Counted from the stretch's first letter, positions 39,707 through 50,812 are shown. The stretch: DNA of 64,000 bases from Prorocentrum cordatum (GCA_963575745.1 CAUYUJ010020703.1:77849-141848); one strand, 5' to 3'. The notes: generated by a model not told the origin, from the letters alone. Program-made: numbers and translations.

Positions 39707-41019
39707 GTCGATCTGCAGGGCTGGGTCAAAGAGGCCCCCGAGGGGAACCGCCGCATCGTGGCCAGCGTCTGGGGCTCGGGCGACGCCGCCTGGGACCAGG
39801 CAGCGTGGTCAGAGCGCGAGACAGGAATTGCCACTGGAGCTGTTGAGGGGGCATTCTCTGTCTCGGACGTGGACCTCGCTGACGTGGCGGTGCACCCCAG
39901 CTTCCCGGTGTGGGAGCACGGGCCTACGGGCGCCTGGAAGGCACGCAACATCGAGAACCTCACATCCAGTGGCGCAGATGCAGCCGTCCACACGACGGAG
40001 GCGTACACGCCAGACGACTTGGATGCGGCTCGAACCGCAGTGCGCTTCTTGAAGGAGCACTGGGGTGTTGGAGACCCCCTCGCTGGCTTCACATCCGATT
40101 ACAGCGGCGCTTTCCGCCAAAGTCCGCTGGCCCCAGAGCAGATGCAGTGGATATGGTCGGTGACGTGGCACCCCGAGCGGCTCGAGCCGGTCCTCCTGCG
40201 CAACTTGGGAAGTGTTCGGGGGCGCTGGGTCGCAATTCAACTACGTCAAAGACCCAGCGGCGATGTGCGCCGTGGCGAGGCATTTCTTTGCCATTCCAGT
40301 GCATCACTGCAGCGACGACTCCTGGTGCGCGAAGCGGGCCTGCACAGCATCCTGCGCGTGGTTCTGTTGGGTCTGGCTGCACGAACAGATTGGGTGGAGG
40401 CTCGATCATCAGAAGTCGCCTCTGCCAGCTGGCGTGTGGAAGCTGCTCGGGGCGGAAACTCATGGTAGACATCCCTCGGCCTGTCGCCCGGTTGCCAGAT
40501 CAGAAAGCAGCCGCGATGATTTGAGACATCGACTACTACCTGCAGAGCGGCTGGCTGCCTGCTGCAGAGGCGGGCTCCCTCAGAGGCCGGTTGGGTTGGG
40601 CGCGCTCGTTTCTCGTTGGCCGCTACGGTTCCGCAGCGCTGGTGCCGTTGAGGCGTCGGCAGTTCGATGGCAGCGGGAGGACGGGCTTGCCTGGTTCCAT
40701 CAGTGCTTCGCTGCGCTGGTTCCGGCACGCTCTGCGCGAGCAGTCAGGCCGAGAAGTCCCTTTCGACCTCGGATCGTTGCCCCTCGTTGTTACGGTGAGC
40801 GACGGGGAAGGCACGGGGCGAGTGGAAGCAGGCATCTGGAAGCCGCGTAACCCAGACTTTCGGCCCATGCTCACCGCCACTGCGGTGCGCATTGGCCGAC
40901 GCCGACGCCGACGACACCGCCGCCGGCCACGACGACTGTCTCCAACGCAGAAAACTGCAGCTCCAAGATCTGCAAGTGCCCCGCCGCTCAGCGGGATGAA
41001 ACCAACTCCGCTCAATATT

Positions 41020-41230
41020 TTTGGAGTCCCGAAACGGTGCGGTGACGCACCGTGCGGTGACCTCGAAATCCCCCAAGACCTCACCGCACGGTCCGTCACC
41101 GCACGGTCTTGGGACCTCGGAGGCCCCTGTCGCCCGAGAGTTCCTCGGAGAACGACCCGAGTCCCAAAACCGTGCGGTGACCCCGAATCCCCACTGGCTC
41201 ACCGCACGGTGTGGTCACCGCCCTTTTTGG
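41020..41230. mobile_element. CCGTGCGGTGA palindromic repeat
   Basis: CCGTGCGGTGA and TCACCGCACGGT alternate several times. CGAGAGTTCCTCGGAGAACG and CCCGAGTCCCAAAACCGTGC match 23,850-23,900. It borders the retroelement's 3' side and may be the element that truncated it. Confidence 0.65.
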
Positions 41231-41400
41231 GGGCCCCCGAAGGTCCCTGGATCCCTCCCGGGATCCAGCTGGTGCAGATTCCCACCTCGCATATATCAAC
41301 GTTCCACGGTCCCCGGGGCCGAGAGTGCGGCTCCCCGAGGCCGAGAGAGGCAGCACGAGACTTCCCGAACACAGCGCCTCGAGCATGCTCGCCCCTCCTC

Positions 41401-41516
41401 CTGGCTTGCGCTCCGCGCGGACTTCTCGGATCCGCGCTGGGCCGCCCTCCCTGGCGCGCGGAACGCGCCAGGGGTGGCGCTGGAGGCGCCGCCAGGGGGG
41501 CCCAACGCGGATCTAG
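41401..41516. mobile_element. Foldback element A, copy 4 (right arm cut by GGA)
   Basis: TTGCGCTCCGCGCGGACTTC, GGCGCGCGGAACGCGCC, GGCGCCGCCAGGGGGGCCC, AACGCGGATCTAGG, then directly (GGA)n. The right arm stops where the microsatellite begins. Confidence 0.85.
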
Positions 41517-42302
41517 GAGGAGGAGGAGGAAGAAGAGGAGGAGGAGCAGCAGCAGGAGGAACAGCAGGAGAGAAGGAGTAGGAGCAGCAGGAGGAGTAGC
41601 AGCAGGAGGAGAGGAGTAGGCGGAGGAGGACAAGTAGTAGCAGCAGCATGAGGAGCAGCAGGAGGAAGAGGAGCAGGAGGAAACGATAAGAGAGATGAAG
41701 AGGAAGAGCAGCAGGAGGAGGAACAGTAGCAGCAGCAGGAGGAGGAACAGCAGCAAGAGGAGAAACAGGAGCAGGAGCAGAAGCAGGAGCAGGAGGAGGA
41801 GGCGGAGGAGGAGGAGGAGAAGGAGGAGCAGCAGGAGAAGGAGGAGCAGCAGGAGGAGAGGAGGAAACGGATGAGGAGAAGAAGCAGGAGGAGGAGGAGG
41901 AGCAGCAGGAGGAAGAGGAGCAGAAGGAGGAGGGAGGAGAATCAGAAGGAGTTGCAGCAGAAGGAGGAGGAATAGCAGGAGGAGGAACAACAGCAGGAGG
42001 AACAGGAGCAGGAGCAGGAGCAGGAGCAGGATAAGGAGGAGCAGCAGGTGGAGGAGGAGGAGGAGCAGCAGCAGCAGCAGGAGGGGCAGCGACAGGAGAT
42101 GGAGGAGGAGGAGGAGCAGCAGCAGCAGCAGCAGGTGGAGGAGGAGGAGGAGGAGGAGGCGGAGGCAGGAGGAGGAGGAGGAGGAGGAGGAGGAGGAGGG
42201 AGGAGGAGGAGGAGGAGGAGGGAGGAGGAGGAGGAGGAGGGCGAGGAGGAGGAGGAGGAGGAGGAGGAGGGCGAGGAGGAGGAGGAGCAGGAGGAGGAGG
42301 AA
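41517..42302. repeat. GGA/GCA compound microsatellite
   Basis: About 785 bp of GGA, GCA and GAA trinucleotides. Minus-strand frames are long Leu/Ser/Pro runs. Confidence 0.97.
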
Positions 42303-42768
42303 GAGATGCTGGACCACCTCGGTCCCCCAGAGGGCTCCACCTTGGAGCCACCGCGGACGGGCTTGCGCGCGCGTGCGCGGGCCAGCGGTCGCGCTCCGCC
42401 GGCGGGGCCGGCGGGCCGCGCGTCGCCCCGCGGGGCGCCATCCTGGGGGCACACGGCATTGAAAGGCACAAAAGCCAAGGCACAAAAGCCAGGCCCAAGC
42501 AAGCGAGCCAGCTCTTCCTCCTCCTCCTCCTCCAAGAGATGCTGGACCACCTCGGTCCCCCAGAGGGCTCCACCTTGGAGCCACCGCGGACGGGCTTGCG
42601 CGCGCGTGCGCGGGCCAGCGGTCGCGCTCCGCCGGCGGGGCCGGCGGGCCGCGCGTCGCCCCGCGGGGCGCCATCCTGGGGGCACACGGCATTGAAAGGC
42701 ACAAAAGCCAAGGCACAAAAGCCAGGCCCAAGCAAGCGAGCCAGCTCTCCTCCTCCTCCTCCTCCTCC
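42303..42768. repeat. 233-bp tandem duplication
   Basis: GAGATGCTGGACCACCTCGG starts at 42,303 and 42,536, and the following sequence through AAGCAAGCGAGCCAGCTCT appears identical by eye. It sits between GGA repeats on the left and CCT repeats on the right. The unit contains GCGCGCGCGTGCGCG and CCGGCGGGGCCGGCGGG palindromes. Its near-identity implies recent origin. Confidence 0.95.
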
Positions 42769-43337
42769 CTCCTCCCCTCCTCCCCTCCTATGCTCTTCCT
42801 CCTCCTCCACCTCCTCCTCCTCCACCTCCTCCTCCTCCTCCTCCTCCCTCCTCTCTCGCTCCTTCTCCTCCCCCCACCCCCCTCCTCCTTCCTCCTCCTC
42901 ATCTCCCCCCTCCTCCTCCTCCTCCTCCTCCCCTCCCTCCTCCTCCTCCTCCTGCTACCTCTCTTCTCTCCTCCTCCTGCTGCTCCTCCTCCGCTCCTCC
43001 TCCTCCTCCTCCTCCTCCTTCCCCTCCTCTCCTCCGCCTTCTCGTGTCCTCCTCCGCCTTCTCCTCCTCCTCCGCCTCCTAGTCCCTCTTCCGCCTCCTC
43101 CTCTTTCCTTCTCCTCCAGCTCCTCCGGCTTGTTGCGTTCCTACCTCCTCCCCTCCTCCTCCCTCCTCCTGTTCCTCCTCCTCATCCTCTTCTTCCTCCA
43201 TTTTCTCCTCCTCCTCCTCCTCCTCCTCTTCCACCTTCTCCTGCTCCGTCCCTCTCCTCTTTCTGCTGTTCCTCCTTCTCCTCCTCCTCCTGCTCTTCCT
43301 CCGCGTTCCTCGTCCTCCTCATCTCTCTCTCATCCAT
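42745..43337. repeat. (CCT)n block
   Basis: Imperfect CCT/CTC/TTC repeats. Plus frames are poly-Ser, poly-Leu or poly-Pro. Confidence 0.97.
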
Positions 43338-43708
<371 letters not shown>

Positions 43709-43814
43709 GTCCTCCTCTTCTTCCTCCTCCTCCTCCCAACTCTCCTCCTCTTCCCCCGCTTTTCTCCTCCTCCTCCTTCCTCCCTTCCCCCCCATGCCCC
43801 GAGCCTGTGGCAGG

Positions 43815-43977
43815 GTCCTCAGTTCGTCGTCTTCGTCATCGCGGTCGTAGTCGTGGTCGTGGTCCTGGTCGTGGTCTTGGTTGTGGACGTCGTCGTTGTC
43901 TTGGTCGTGCTCGTCGTCGTCGCCGTCGTGGGCCGTCGTGGTCGTGGTCTCATGGTCGTGGTCGTGGTCGTCGTGGA

Positions 43978-44016
<39 letters not shown>

Positions 44017-44025
44017 TCTTCAAGG
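43815..44025. repeat. (GTC)n-type imperfect microsatellite
   Basis: GTCGTGGTCGTGGTC words passing into perfect CGT repeats at 43,978-44,017. Confidence 0.9.
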
Positions 44026-44039
44026 TCGGCAGCACCGGC

Positions 44040-45010
44040 CGCAAGGCCTTCGCAATAGGCACACATCCCAGGATGCCTCACATGTCCCATGTGTCCTGGA
44101 CCCAGAGATCCGAGGCTCCAAAAAAATTGGAGCGGGCGGTTTTGGCCGTACATCTGGGAGCCCTCGCCGGTCCTCGGGACCGTCAAAAAACGACTCGGGA
44201 ATAAAAGCCGGTCCCAGGAAAGTGGTCCAGACCTCTGAGGCCCACGCATCCAAAAAAGTTGGAGCGGCCAGATGTCTGGGGATGTTCGTCTACCACTCCA
44301 CATACCATGTTTTCAATATTTCTTGGGGATCGTAGATCTGTTATGTCTGTGTGTTTCTCCCCTTCCTAAAAGGATGAGGAGGAGGACGAAGACGGGGAGG
44401 AGGAGAAAGAGGAGGAGGGTGAGGAGGAGGAGGAGGAGATCAAGGAAAAAGAGGAGGAGGAGCAGGAGGAGGAGGCGGAGGAGGTAGGAACGCCCAATGC
44501 CAACAAAAGACGATGAGGCGGATGAGGAGAAGTAAGAGGAGGGAGCAGGCAGGAGAGAGAGAGAGAGAGAGGAGAAGCTAGGCGTACGACGACGATCGGC
44601 GACTCCGAAGGGTGTGGTTTGTTTGCGTTGGGTGTGGTTTGAGACTGGCACCCTGGGGGGCCCCCTGGGGGGCGGGCGGGAACCTCGACAGAACTCTCCG
44701 CCGCGCCCCGAGGAGGCCCGACGATGACAGCGTCGTACCCCCCGAGGCCCCAACGGTGCCAATCGCAAGCCACAATCCAGCGTAACCATTCCCTTTGATT
44801 AGCATGGGGGAACGAGTCCTGAGGGAAACGGGTCCTGGACCCTGGGGCCTTCCCGCAAGACGAGCTCTTCGTCATGAGTCGATTTCGGACAGTCCTGGGC
44901 CCCGCGGAAGGCCCGGAAAACCAGAAAAAGGTGGAACATCTCAGGACCCGCTTCCCTCAGTTAGTGTAACAAAGTCTACAAACCGACGTTTTTGTTCCTG
45001 CCCTGCTCTG
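44040..45010. other. Dispersed-repeat remnants with a GGA tract
   Basis: 44,100-44,330 contains two copies of TCCAAAAAA(A)TTGGAGCGG(G/C)C (44,117 and 44,249), with GGACCGTCAAAAAACGACTC between. (GGA)n at 44,370-44,480. 44,800-45,000 is shared with 63,430-63,610 (GGGTCCTGGACCC, CAAGACGAG or CAGGACGAG, GGACCCGCTTC). No gene recognised. Confidence 0.5.
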
Positions 45011-45298
45011 ACACTTGCACAAGAAAACGGATCCTGGTGTATACGGGATCCTTGTGTATGTAGGTTTCGTTGTTTCCTTGGGAAATTACAAGAAAAGTAT
45101 ACACCACAGCGCCCCGTCGCCGTCCCCGACCCTCAAAAGCCCTGGGACTGAAAATCAACCCGCCTCTGGTGATGTACTTCCTCCAGATTCCGATCAGGAC
45201 TAGGTGGATCTCCTTCTCCTAGGGGCGGATTTTGGAGGACATGACAAATTACAAATTTATTTGAGCATACTTATACATTTGTAGAACAAGATCAAAAA

Positions 45299-45445
45299 CT
45301 AGAGCATCTTCAAAACTAGCCAAACATCCCCAGACGATTCGTTCACCGTTCTGGAAGTTTCCTCCTGTGGAGGGACATCTCCGCCTTCAGATCCGGACCC
45401 GCTTCCCCCATGGCGCCTTGCAGTCGCCGAGACGACGACGAGGGG
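45299..45445 (-). CDS. Possible C-terminal exon of an unknown protein
   Basis: On the minus strand an open stretch ends in TAG at 45,299 and reads SEGGDVPPQEETSRTVNESS, then GDVWLVLKML. An alternative frame from 45,415 (MGEAGPDLKAEMSLHRRKLP) is equally natural and ends at TGA, so only one can be coding. An acceptor-like CGGCGACTGCAAG precedes it. Unknown family. Confidence 0.22.
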   Translation of the reverse strand, partial: PLVVVSATARRHGGSGSGSEGGDVPPQEETSRTVNESSGDVWLVLKML

Positions 45446-45589
45446 GGGGGCGAGGGGCGCCGTCCCTGGGCGGGCGGCCGCGGGCCGCCAGGCCGCCCCC
45501 TGCCGCGCGGAGGGGGTGGCGCGCGGGCCCGGGGCGCACGGCGCTGCGCGCATGGCGCCCGCGGCGCGCGGCCTGGTCGGGCCCGTCGA

Positions 45590-45900
45590 GGGAGGGAGGA
45601 GGGAGGAGGGAGGAGGAGGAGGGAGGGGGGGAGGTGGAGGAGGAGGGAGGGGGGAGGAGGAGGGAGGAGGAGGAGGAGGAGGAGGAGGAGGAGGAGGAGG
45701 AGGAGGAGGAGGGAGGAGGAGGAGGAGGAGGAAGGAGGAGGGAGGAGGAGGAGGAGGAGGAGGAGGAGGAGGAGAGGAGGAGGAGGAGGAGGAGGAGGTG
45801 ATGGGGAGGAGGAGGAGGAGGGGGAGGAGGAGGAGTAGGAGAAGGAGGAGGAGGAGGAGGAGGAGGTGGAGGAGGAGGAGGAGGAGGAGGAGGAGCAGGA
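45590..45900. repeat. (GGA)n microsatellite block
   Basis: About 310 bp of GGA/GGGA repeats. Confidence 0.97.
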
Positions 45901-46700
45901 GGCTGTCTGGGGTGGCCCATTGGGCGGCGTTGGTACCCTCAGGCGCGGATGCTTCTACTGAGACTGACTGGGCAGAAGGCCCCCTCAACGGAGCATCCCG
46001 ACACCGACCAGCGTGCCTCCAGGTGGGCAGGTCCATGGCCAACCATTCGTGCCAAGCCCGCGATGGAGGGGACAGCGGCCTTCGGGAGTGGGATGGGACG
46101 GCAGAGAGTCCGCATCTCATCTGCAGGGGGCTGCACGCCGTCCCCCAGGCCCCCGCCATCAGAACAGCGTGCGCTAAGCACCACTGCGGACCAGCAGTCA
46201 GGGAGGGGGAAGGAAGACCTTCCCTGGGGAATAGAGGGGATCCCCTGCCCAGCCCAACCTGATTAGCGTCGCGCCCTGTTGCCGCAGCGTCCCTGCTGAA
46301 GAAAGGCCCTGCGGAAGGAACGCGCAACCTGGAGGTAGGGGGGGAAAGAAGGACGAGCGGAAAGGGAAAGATAAAAGAAACTCCCCTCCAAACCCACCAC
46401 AGCCCGACACCTTCAACCCCCAGCAGAGGCCCGTCCGCATACGATTTCGACTCTATGAGCGGCCCCAGAACGAGCTGGAACCCATGCAGTTCGATCACAC
46501 GGCACGCCTCTATGGAGGGCGTCTGCCCTGGACTCGGAGGCACCCCCCAAAAAACCCTCGGCGGGACGCGCTGGAGAAGAATCCCCGCCCCGAAGTCTGG
46601 CCACGTCCGTCTGCAGGACAAAAACGTTCTCTTATTGGCCGTGAGTCTGGGTCCAACTAGGGCCCCGCCGCGAAAGAAGCGCAGCCAGGAGGGAGTGATG
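45901..46700. other. Coding-like minus-strand DNA, unresolved
   Basis: Two overlapping minus-strand frames near 46,184-45,939 look protein-like (one contains DGVQPPADEMRTLCRPIPLP), and so does 46,560-46,430 (SIEACRVIELHGFQLVLGPL). Sequence at 46,375-46,450 is related to 48,985-49,065 (ACCCACYMCAGCCCGACACC). This may be a diverged duplicated exon or a dispersed repeat. Confidence 0.25.
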
Positions 46701-46719
46701 AATACATGTATATGTATAT

Positions 46720-46722
46720 AGT

Positions 46723-46762
<40 letters not shown>

Positions 46763-46799
46763 TAGAACCACGCGCGCGCTTCGCGCGCGCTTAGGTTCT
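46720..46799. repeat. (TA)n followed by a 36-bp CG palindrome
   Basis: (TA)n to 46,761, then 46,764-46,799: AGAACCACGCGCGCGC, TTC, GCGCGCGCTTAGGTTCT. The arms pair almost perfectly and would extrude as a very stable hairpin. Confidence 0.9.
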
Positions 46800-46861
46800 G
46801 TCGAGTCACAGACCCAAGAATCGTTGTGAGAAGCCTCTTGGGCGTCCTGGGTCTCTCGTGG

Positions 46862-47960
46862 GGGCTTCTTGGAGCTCTCTTGGCGCCTCCTGGAGCCTCT
46901 TGGGGCCGAACGCTCGGAATTCTACAGTGGCTTTCTCCCTCTGGGACCCCTCTCGGGCACGCCTTGGGGCTCTCTTAAGCCATTTTGGAGTCCAATTTTG
47001 CCGTCCTGGGCGCCTCGTGAACCGTCTTGGAACTCTCTTGGGGGCCACCTAGGCCGTCTTGGGAGCCTCTTCGGACGTGTTGGACGCGGTGAAAACCCAA
47101 CAGGCGACCATGCGAAAAGTATACGTTTTCCCATAGGAATGGGACCATTTTTGCTTCTTGGACCTCTCTTGGGGTGCCTCTCGGAACGTCTTGGGCTGAT
47201 TTTGGAAGCCTTTTGGCGCCTCTGGGCGGCGTTTTGGCGCCTCCTGGGATGTGTTGGGCCGGAAGCTCGGAATTCGAGAGTGGCTTTCTCCTTCTGGGAC
47301 CCCTCTCGAAGTCGTCTTGGGGTTCTCTTGGGCCGTCTTGGGGCCGTCCTGAGCCACTCGTGCGCAGCCTTGGAGCGCTCCCGGAGGCCTCCTAGGCCGT
47401 CTTGGAGGCCTCTTGGGCCGTCTTGGACGCGGTGAAAGCCCAAGATGCGAACATGCGAAAAATATACGTTTTCCCATAGGAATGGCACGATTTTTGTTTC
47501 TTGGACCTCTCTTGGGGTGCCTCTCGGAACGTCTTGGGGTGCTTTTGGGAGCCTTTTGGCGCCTCTTGGCGGCATTTTGGCGCCTCCTGGAGCCTCTTGG
47601 GCCGGAAGCTCGGAATTCGAGGTTGGCTTTCTCCGTCTGGGACCCCTCTCGAACTCGTCTTGGGGCTCTCTTCGGCCGTCTTGGGGCCGTCCTGGGCCAC
47701 TCGTGCGCAGCCTTGGAGCGCTCCCGGAGGCCTCGTAGACCGTCTTGGGCGCCTCTTGGGCCGTCTTGGACGCGGTGAAAGCCCAAGAGGCGAACATGCG
47801 AAAAATATACGTTTTCCCATAGGAATGGCACGATTTTTGCTTCTTGGGCCTCTCTTGGGCTGCCTCTCGGAGCGTCTTGGAGGCTTCTGGGACCTTCTTG
47901 GTGTCATGACAGGCGTCTTGGAAGGCATCTGGAGCCATCGGAGCGCGTTCCGAAGCCGCC
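46862..47960. repeat. Three ~345-bp tandem units
   Basis: GCTCGGAATTC anchors occur at 46,912, 47,265 and 47,608 (spacing 353 and 343). Each unit carries GTGGCTTTCTCC or TTGGCTTTCTCC, GGGACCCCTCTCG, GACGCGGTGAAAGCCCAAG, GCGAAAAATATACGTTTTCC and CATAGGAATGG. The first unit is the most diverged. Internal CCTCTTGGG words form a finer repeat. Minus-strand open frames (for example 47,049-47,831) repeat a ~115-residue Arg/Pro/Lys-rich block. I treat them as satellite translations. Confidence 0.9.
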
Positions 47961-48067
47961 TGCGAACGATCTTGGACGGCGTCCGGCGGTCCGACGAGCC
48001 TCCGGGCCCCCCGGGGCCCACATTTGCGGTCGGGGTCCCGGCCCCGGGCCCCCGGACCCGGTGCGCC

Positions 48068-48068
48068 G

Positions 48069-48132
<64 letters not shown>
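48068..48132. repeat. (AT)n left of element B copy 1
   Basis: About 60 bp of AT ending exactly at CCGCCGG of element B. The same repeat resumes on its other side at 48,911-48,932. Confidence 0.97.
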
Positions 48133-48135
<3 letters not shown>

Positions 48136-48911
48136 CCGGCCCCCTTGTGGGGCCACCAGGCTGTAGGCCCGTGATTCGCAGTTTCCTGTACCAGTCGTAG
48201 GTTGTAGTTTCCAGTGTTACAGTTATGCTTCTTGCTGGTTACTTGCGAGGGGGGGGAGGCCCAAACAGGATTGTTTAGCGTCTCCTGGGCGCGTTGTCTG
48301 AATTGCTGGGGGGGCTCGAAATCGACACCCCTTACGCAGATCCGCGGGGTCAGGGTCCAACAACACATGGGATTTGCCACATTTCTGAAATTCGGTGCCA
48401 CACCTCACGCAGATCCGCGGGGTCAGGGTCCAAAAACACATGGGATTTGCCACATTTCTGAAATTCGGTGCCACCCCTCACGCAGATCCGCGGGGTCAGG
48501 GTCCAAAAACACAGGGGATGTGCCACATTTCTGAAATTCGGTGCCACCCCTCACGCAGATCCGCGGGGTCAGGGTCCAAAAACACAGGGGATGTGCCACA
48601 TTTCTGAAATTCGGTGCCACCCCTCACGCACATCATCGCAAGGCGTGGTAACCCAAACTGCGAGTACTCCCTCGGCCCTTTAATCTCAAGGTGGCCCAAG
48701 GTGTGGTAACCAAGCTCGTAAACCATACACGTCTTACCAATCGCCCTGTGTGGTAACCCCTCTTGTGATCAGTTGGTTTTGCCGATTGCGAATCGGCCTC
48801 GCATGAAGTTCCGATACTGCTGCACGACAGCGACAAAGCCTCATGACTTAGCTCTTCCATGGCGCATTCTCCGAGAGAGGGGGCCGGCGGCAGGGGGCGA
48901 AGCCCTTACGG
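48133..48911. mobile_element. Element B, copy 1, inside an (AT)n tract
   Basis: Left end CCGCCGGCCCCCTTGTGGGG. The right end contains GAGGGGGCCGGCGG, an inverted copy of the left 13 bp, followed by CAGGGGGCGAAGCCCTTACGG. The interior has four full 73-bp direct repeats (anchors 48,394, 48,467, 48,540 and 48,613) with CACGCAGATCCGCGGGGTCA, then three GTGTGGTAACC units. No open frame other than repeat translations. Copy 2 is at 54,097. Confidence 0.88.
48321..48632. repeat. 73-bp direct repeats inside element B copy 1
   Basis: Four units plus a fragment, exactly 73 bp apart (GGTGCCAC anchors at 48,394, 48,467, 48,540 and 48,613), nearly identical. Copy 2 of the element has only about two. Confidence 0.95.
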
Positions 48912-48939
48912 ATATATATATATATATATATACATATCG

Positions 48940-50060
48940 TGAGAGAGAGAGGCGGACGCGGGGCGAGCAGAGGGGGGAGGAAAGGAGGAACTCTCCTCCC
49001 AACCCACTCCAGCCCGACACCCGCCCCGCAACCCCAAACCAGCGGCCCGTCCTGCTCGAATCGGACCCTGCCGCGAAAGAATCACAACTCCCCGACCGCG
49101 CCAAAGCGTCCGCGGGCCCCGACAACGAGAGCCGCGGGCGACCGATCCCACCACGAGCCCCGAGGAACGCAGCGAGCTGATCCAGCGGCGGGGCTCCGGC
49201 TGCGAAATCAAGCGGACCTCCTCCGCGTCGCGGATGCCAGAGAGTCGTGCGCAAGGGCGAGCGGAATTCTTCCAACCCAAGCCCATCCCACCCCATGGCA
49301 GCACCGTCCAAGGGGAGCGGGGGCTTGCGATATTATACTGCTGCATTTGCGACTGAGTTTACGGATGCGAGTGCTGCTTGTCGTAGTACTGATCCTCGTG
49401 CGAACGAACATGCTATTAATACTCGTACTAATGCGTGTAAGAACACTGATGCGACTACAACTACTAATGCTGAGACCAACGCTACCACTACGGATGCCCA
49501 TGCTAACACCAATACTAGTATTACTGTTACCGGCAGTACTACGGATACTCACACATACCAATCGGTGTACCCGCACTTCCACTAATACTGACACGAATGC
49601 TCATGCGCATGCGAATGGTAGTACCACGACTGTGCGCACGCTGAAACCAGCAAGCAACACCGTTAAAACAACTGATACAAATACCAGCGCCAATACTCAT
49701 ACCAATACGATGCTGAGGGAAACCACCGGAAACAGCAGGCGACAACGGGAGGCAGCGGGAGACAGCGGGAGACAACGGGAGGCAACGAGCGGCAACGGGA
49801 GGCAACGGAAGGCAGTGCCGCCCACCCAGTGCTGGATCTGGCAGTCGACCGCAGCGTTGCGTGAAACAGGAACAGGACCCGTGCAGACAACCGGTCAGAG
49901 AGAAAAAGGCATCCGTGGGAAGGGGGAGGGGCGGAGGACGGAGGGATGGTGAGACAAGAGGCGGGGGGGAGGAAGGTGCCCCGGTGTTTCACGTGGGGTC
50001 CCACCGAGCGCGAGCCCCGAGCGGGCACACTCCTGGGCGAGCAAGACCGCCCAGGTGAGG
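48940..50060. other. Unassigned DNA and a degenerate ACT/AAT tract
   Basis: 48,985-49,065 is related to 46,375-46,450. 49,330-49,700 has ACTACTAATGC and GATACTCATACC words, a diverged trinucleotide tract. At 49,735-49,810 GGCAACGGGAGGCAACGG-like units of 11 bp occur. No gene recognised. Confidence 0.4.
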
Positions 50061-50079
50061 TCGGGATCCTACTCCCCCG

Positions 50080-50185
50080 AGGGAGGAGGAGGAGGCGGAG
50101 GAGGAGGAGGAGGAGGAGTTGGAGGAGGAGGAGGAGGAGTTGGAGGAGGAGGAGGAGGAGGAGGAGGAGGAGGAGGTGGAGGAGC
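50080..50185. repeat. (GGA)n with GTTGGA interruptions
   Basis: GGA repeats broken by two GAGTTGGAGG words. Confidence 0.95.
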
Positions 50186-50514
50186 ACCCCTGGTGACGCC
50201 TCCCCCTCGTCCTCCTCCTCCACCTTATTATGCTCCTCCATGCGTGCTCCGCTTTTCACATCCGCACGAGACTGCAGATCTGCTGGGAATTCGGCTGTTT
50301 TTCTTCCGATGATGTGGGCTTGGGCCTCGGGAGCCCCACACTGATTTATCTGACATGCCAGAGGGACCCTGGAACCCTACCCCGTCCAAACCGCTTCGAA
50401 TGGGAAACGTCACATGATGCTGCAATGTTGCCACACACCAGCTGCATGATGCATGAAGTCTTCCCCCCTCGGGTGTTCCTTCGTCCTATCGAGGCGCCCT
50501 CGTAGTCACGTGAC

Positions 50515-50656
50515 GGCTCCTCCTCCTCCTCCTCCTCCTCCTCCTCCTCATCATCATCATCATCGTCATCATCATCATCATCATAATACTAATCATCATT
50601 ATAATCATCACCATCATCAGCATCATCAGCATCATCATCATCATCAGCATCATCAG

Positions 50657-50716
<60 letters not shown>

Positions 50717-50747
50717 GATCATGATCATGATCATGATCATGATCATG

Positions 50748-50808
<61 letters not shown>

Positions 50809-50812
50809 CATT
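50515..50812. repeat. (CCT)n to (CAT)n compound microsatellite
   Basis: Short CCT run, then CAT/CAG/CGT variants, perfect CAT runs, six ATGATC palindromic units (50,715-50,748), and CAT again. Confidence 0.97.

Larger units (their letters stand above)
37846..40854 (+). pseudogene. Decayed retroelement: Gag-like region, CCCH zinc finger, reverse transcriptase
   Basis: Coding sequence is spread over all three plus frames. The N-terminal part (about 38,010-38,260, LDKLLRKHGVDDNVFEYLKT) continues after shifts near 38,268, 38,400 and 38,630. The CCCH finger at 38,906-38,990 reads C-x7-C-x5-C-x3-H but has a TAG in its first spacer, and TGA follows at 39,023. RT signatures are GFTSDYSGAFRQ at 40,085-40,120 (catalytic Asp, motif A), HHCSDD at 40,302-40,319 in another frame (motif C, normally YxDD), then GWRLDHQK...KLLGAE. 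After another shift and a TGA at 40,522, GRLGWARSFLVGRYG and VVTVSDGEG may be the connection and start of RNase H. A (GGA)n tract is inserted upstream of the RT. At least five frame breaks and three stops make it non-functional. Elements of this layout are common in dinoflagellates. The order (DIRS-like or other) is uncertain, and no integrase or recombinase is seen. Confidence 0.85.

Noticed and set aside
47049-47938. Arg/Pro/Lys-rich repeated protein on minus
   Set aside because: The repeated block follows the ~345-bp satellite and contains CCTCTTGGG minisatellite translation. The high charge comes from CAAGAGG words. A tandem-repeat protein cannot be excluded, but the sequence gives no positive support.
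48321-48632. CRISPR-like array of 73-bp repeats
   Set aside because: The units are directly adjacent with no variable spacers, and the context is an inverted-repeat element in a eukaryotic genome.
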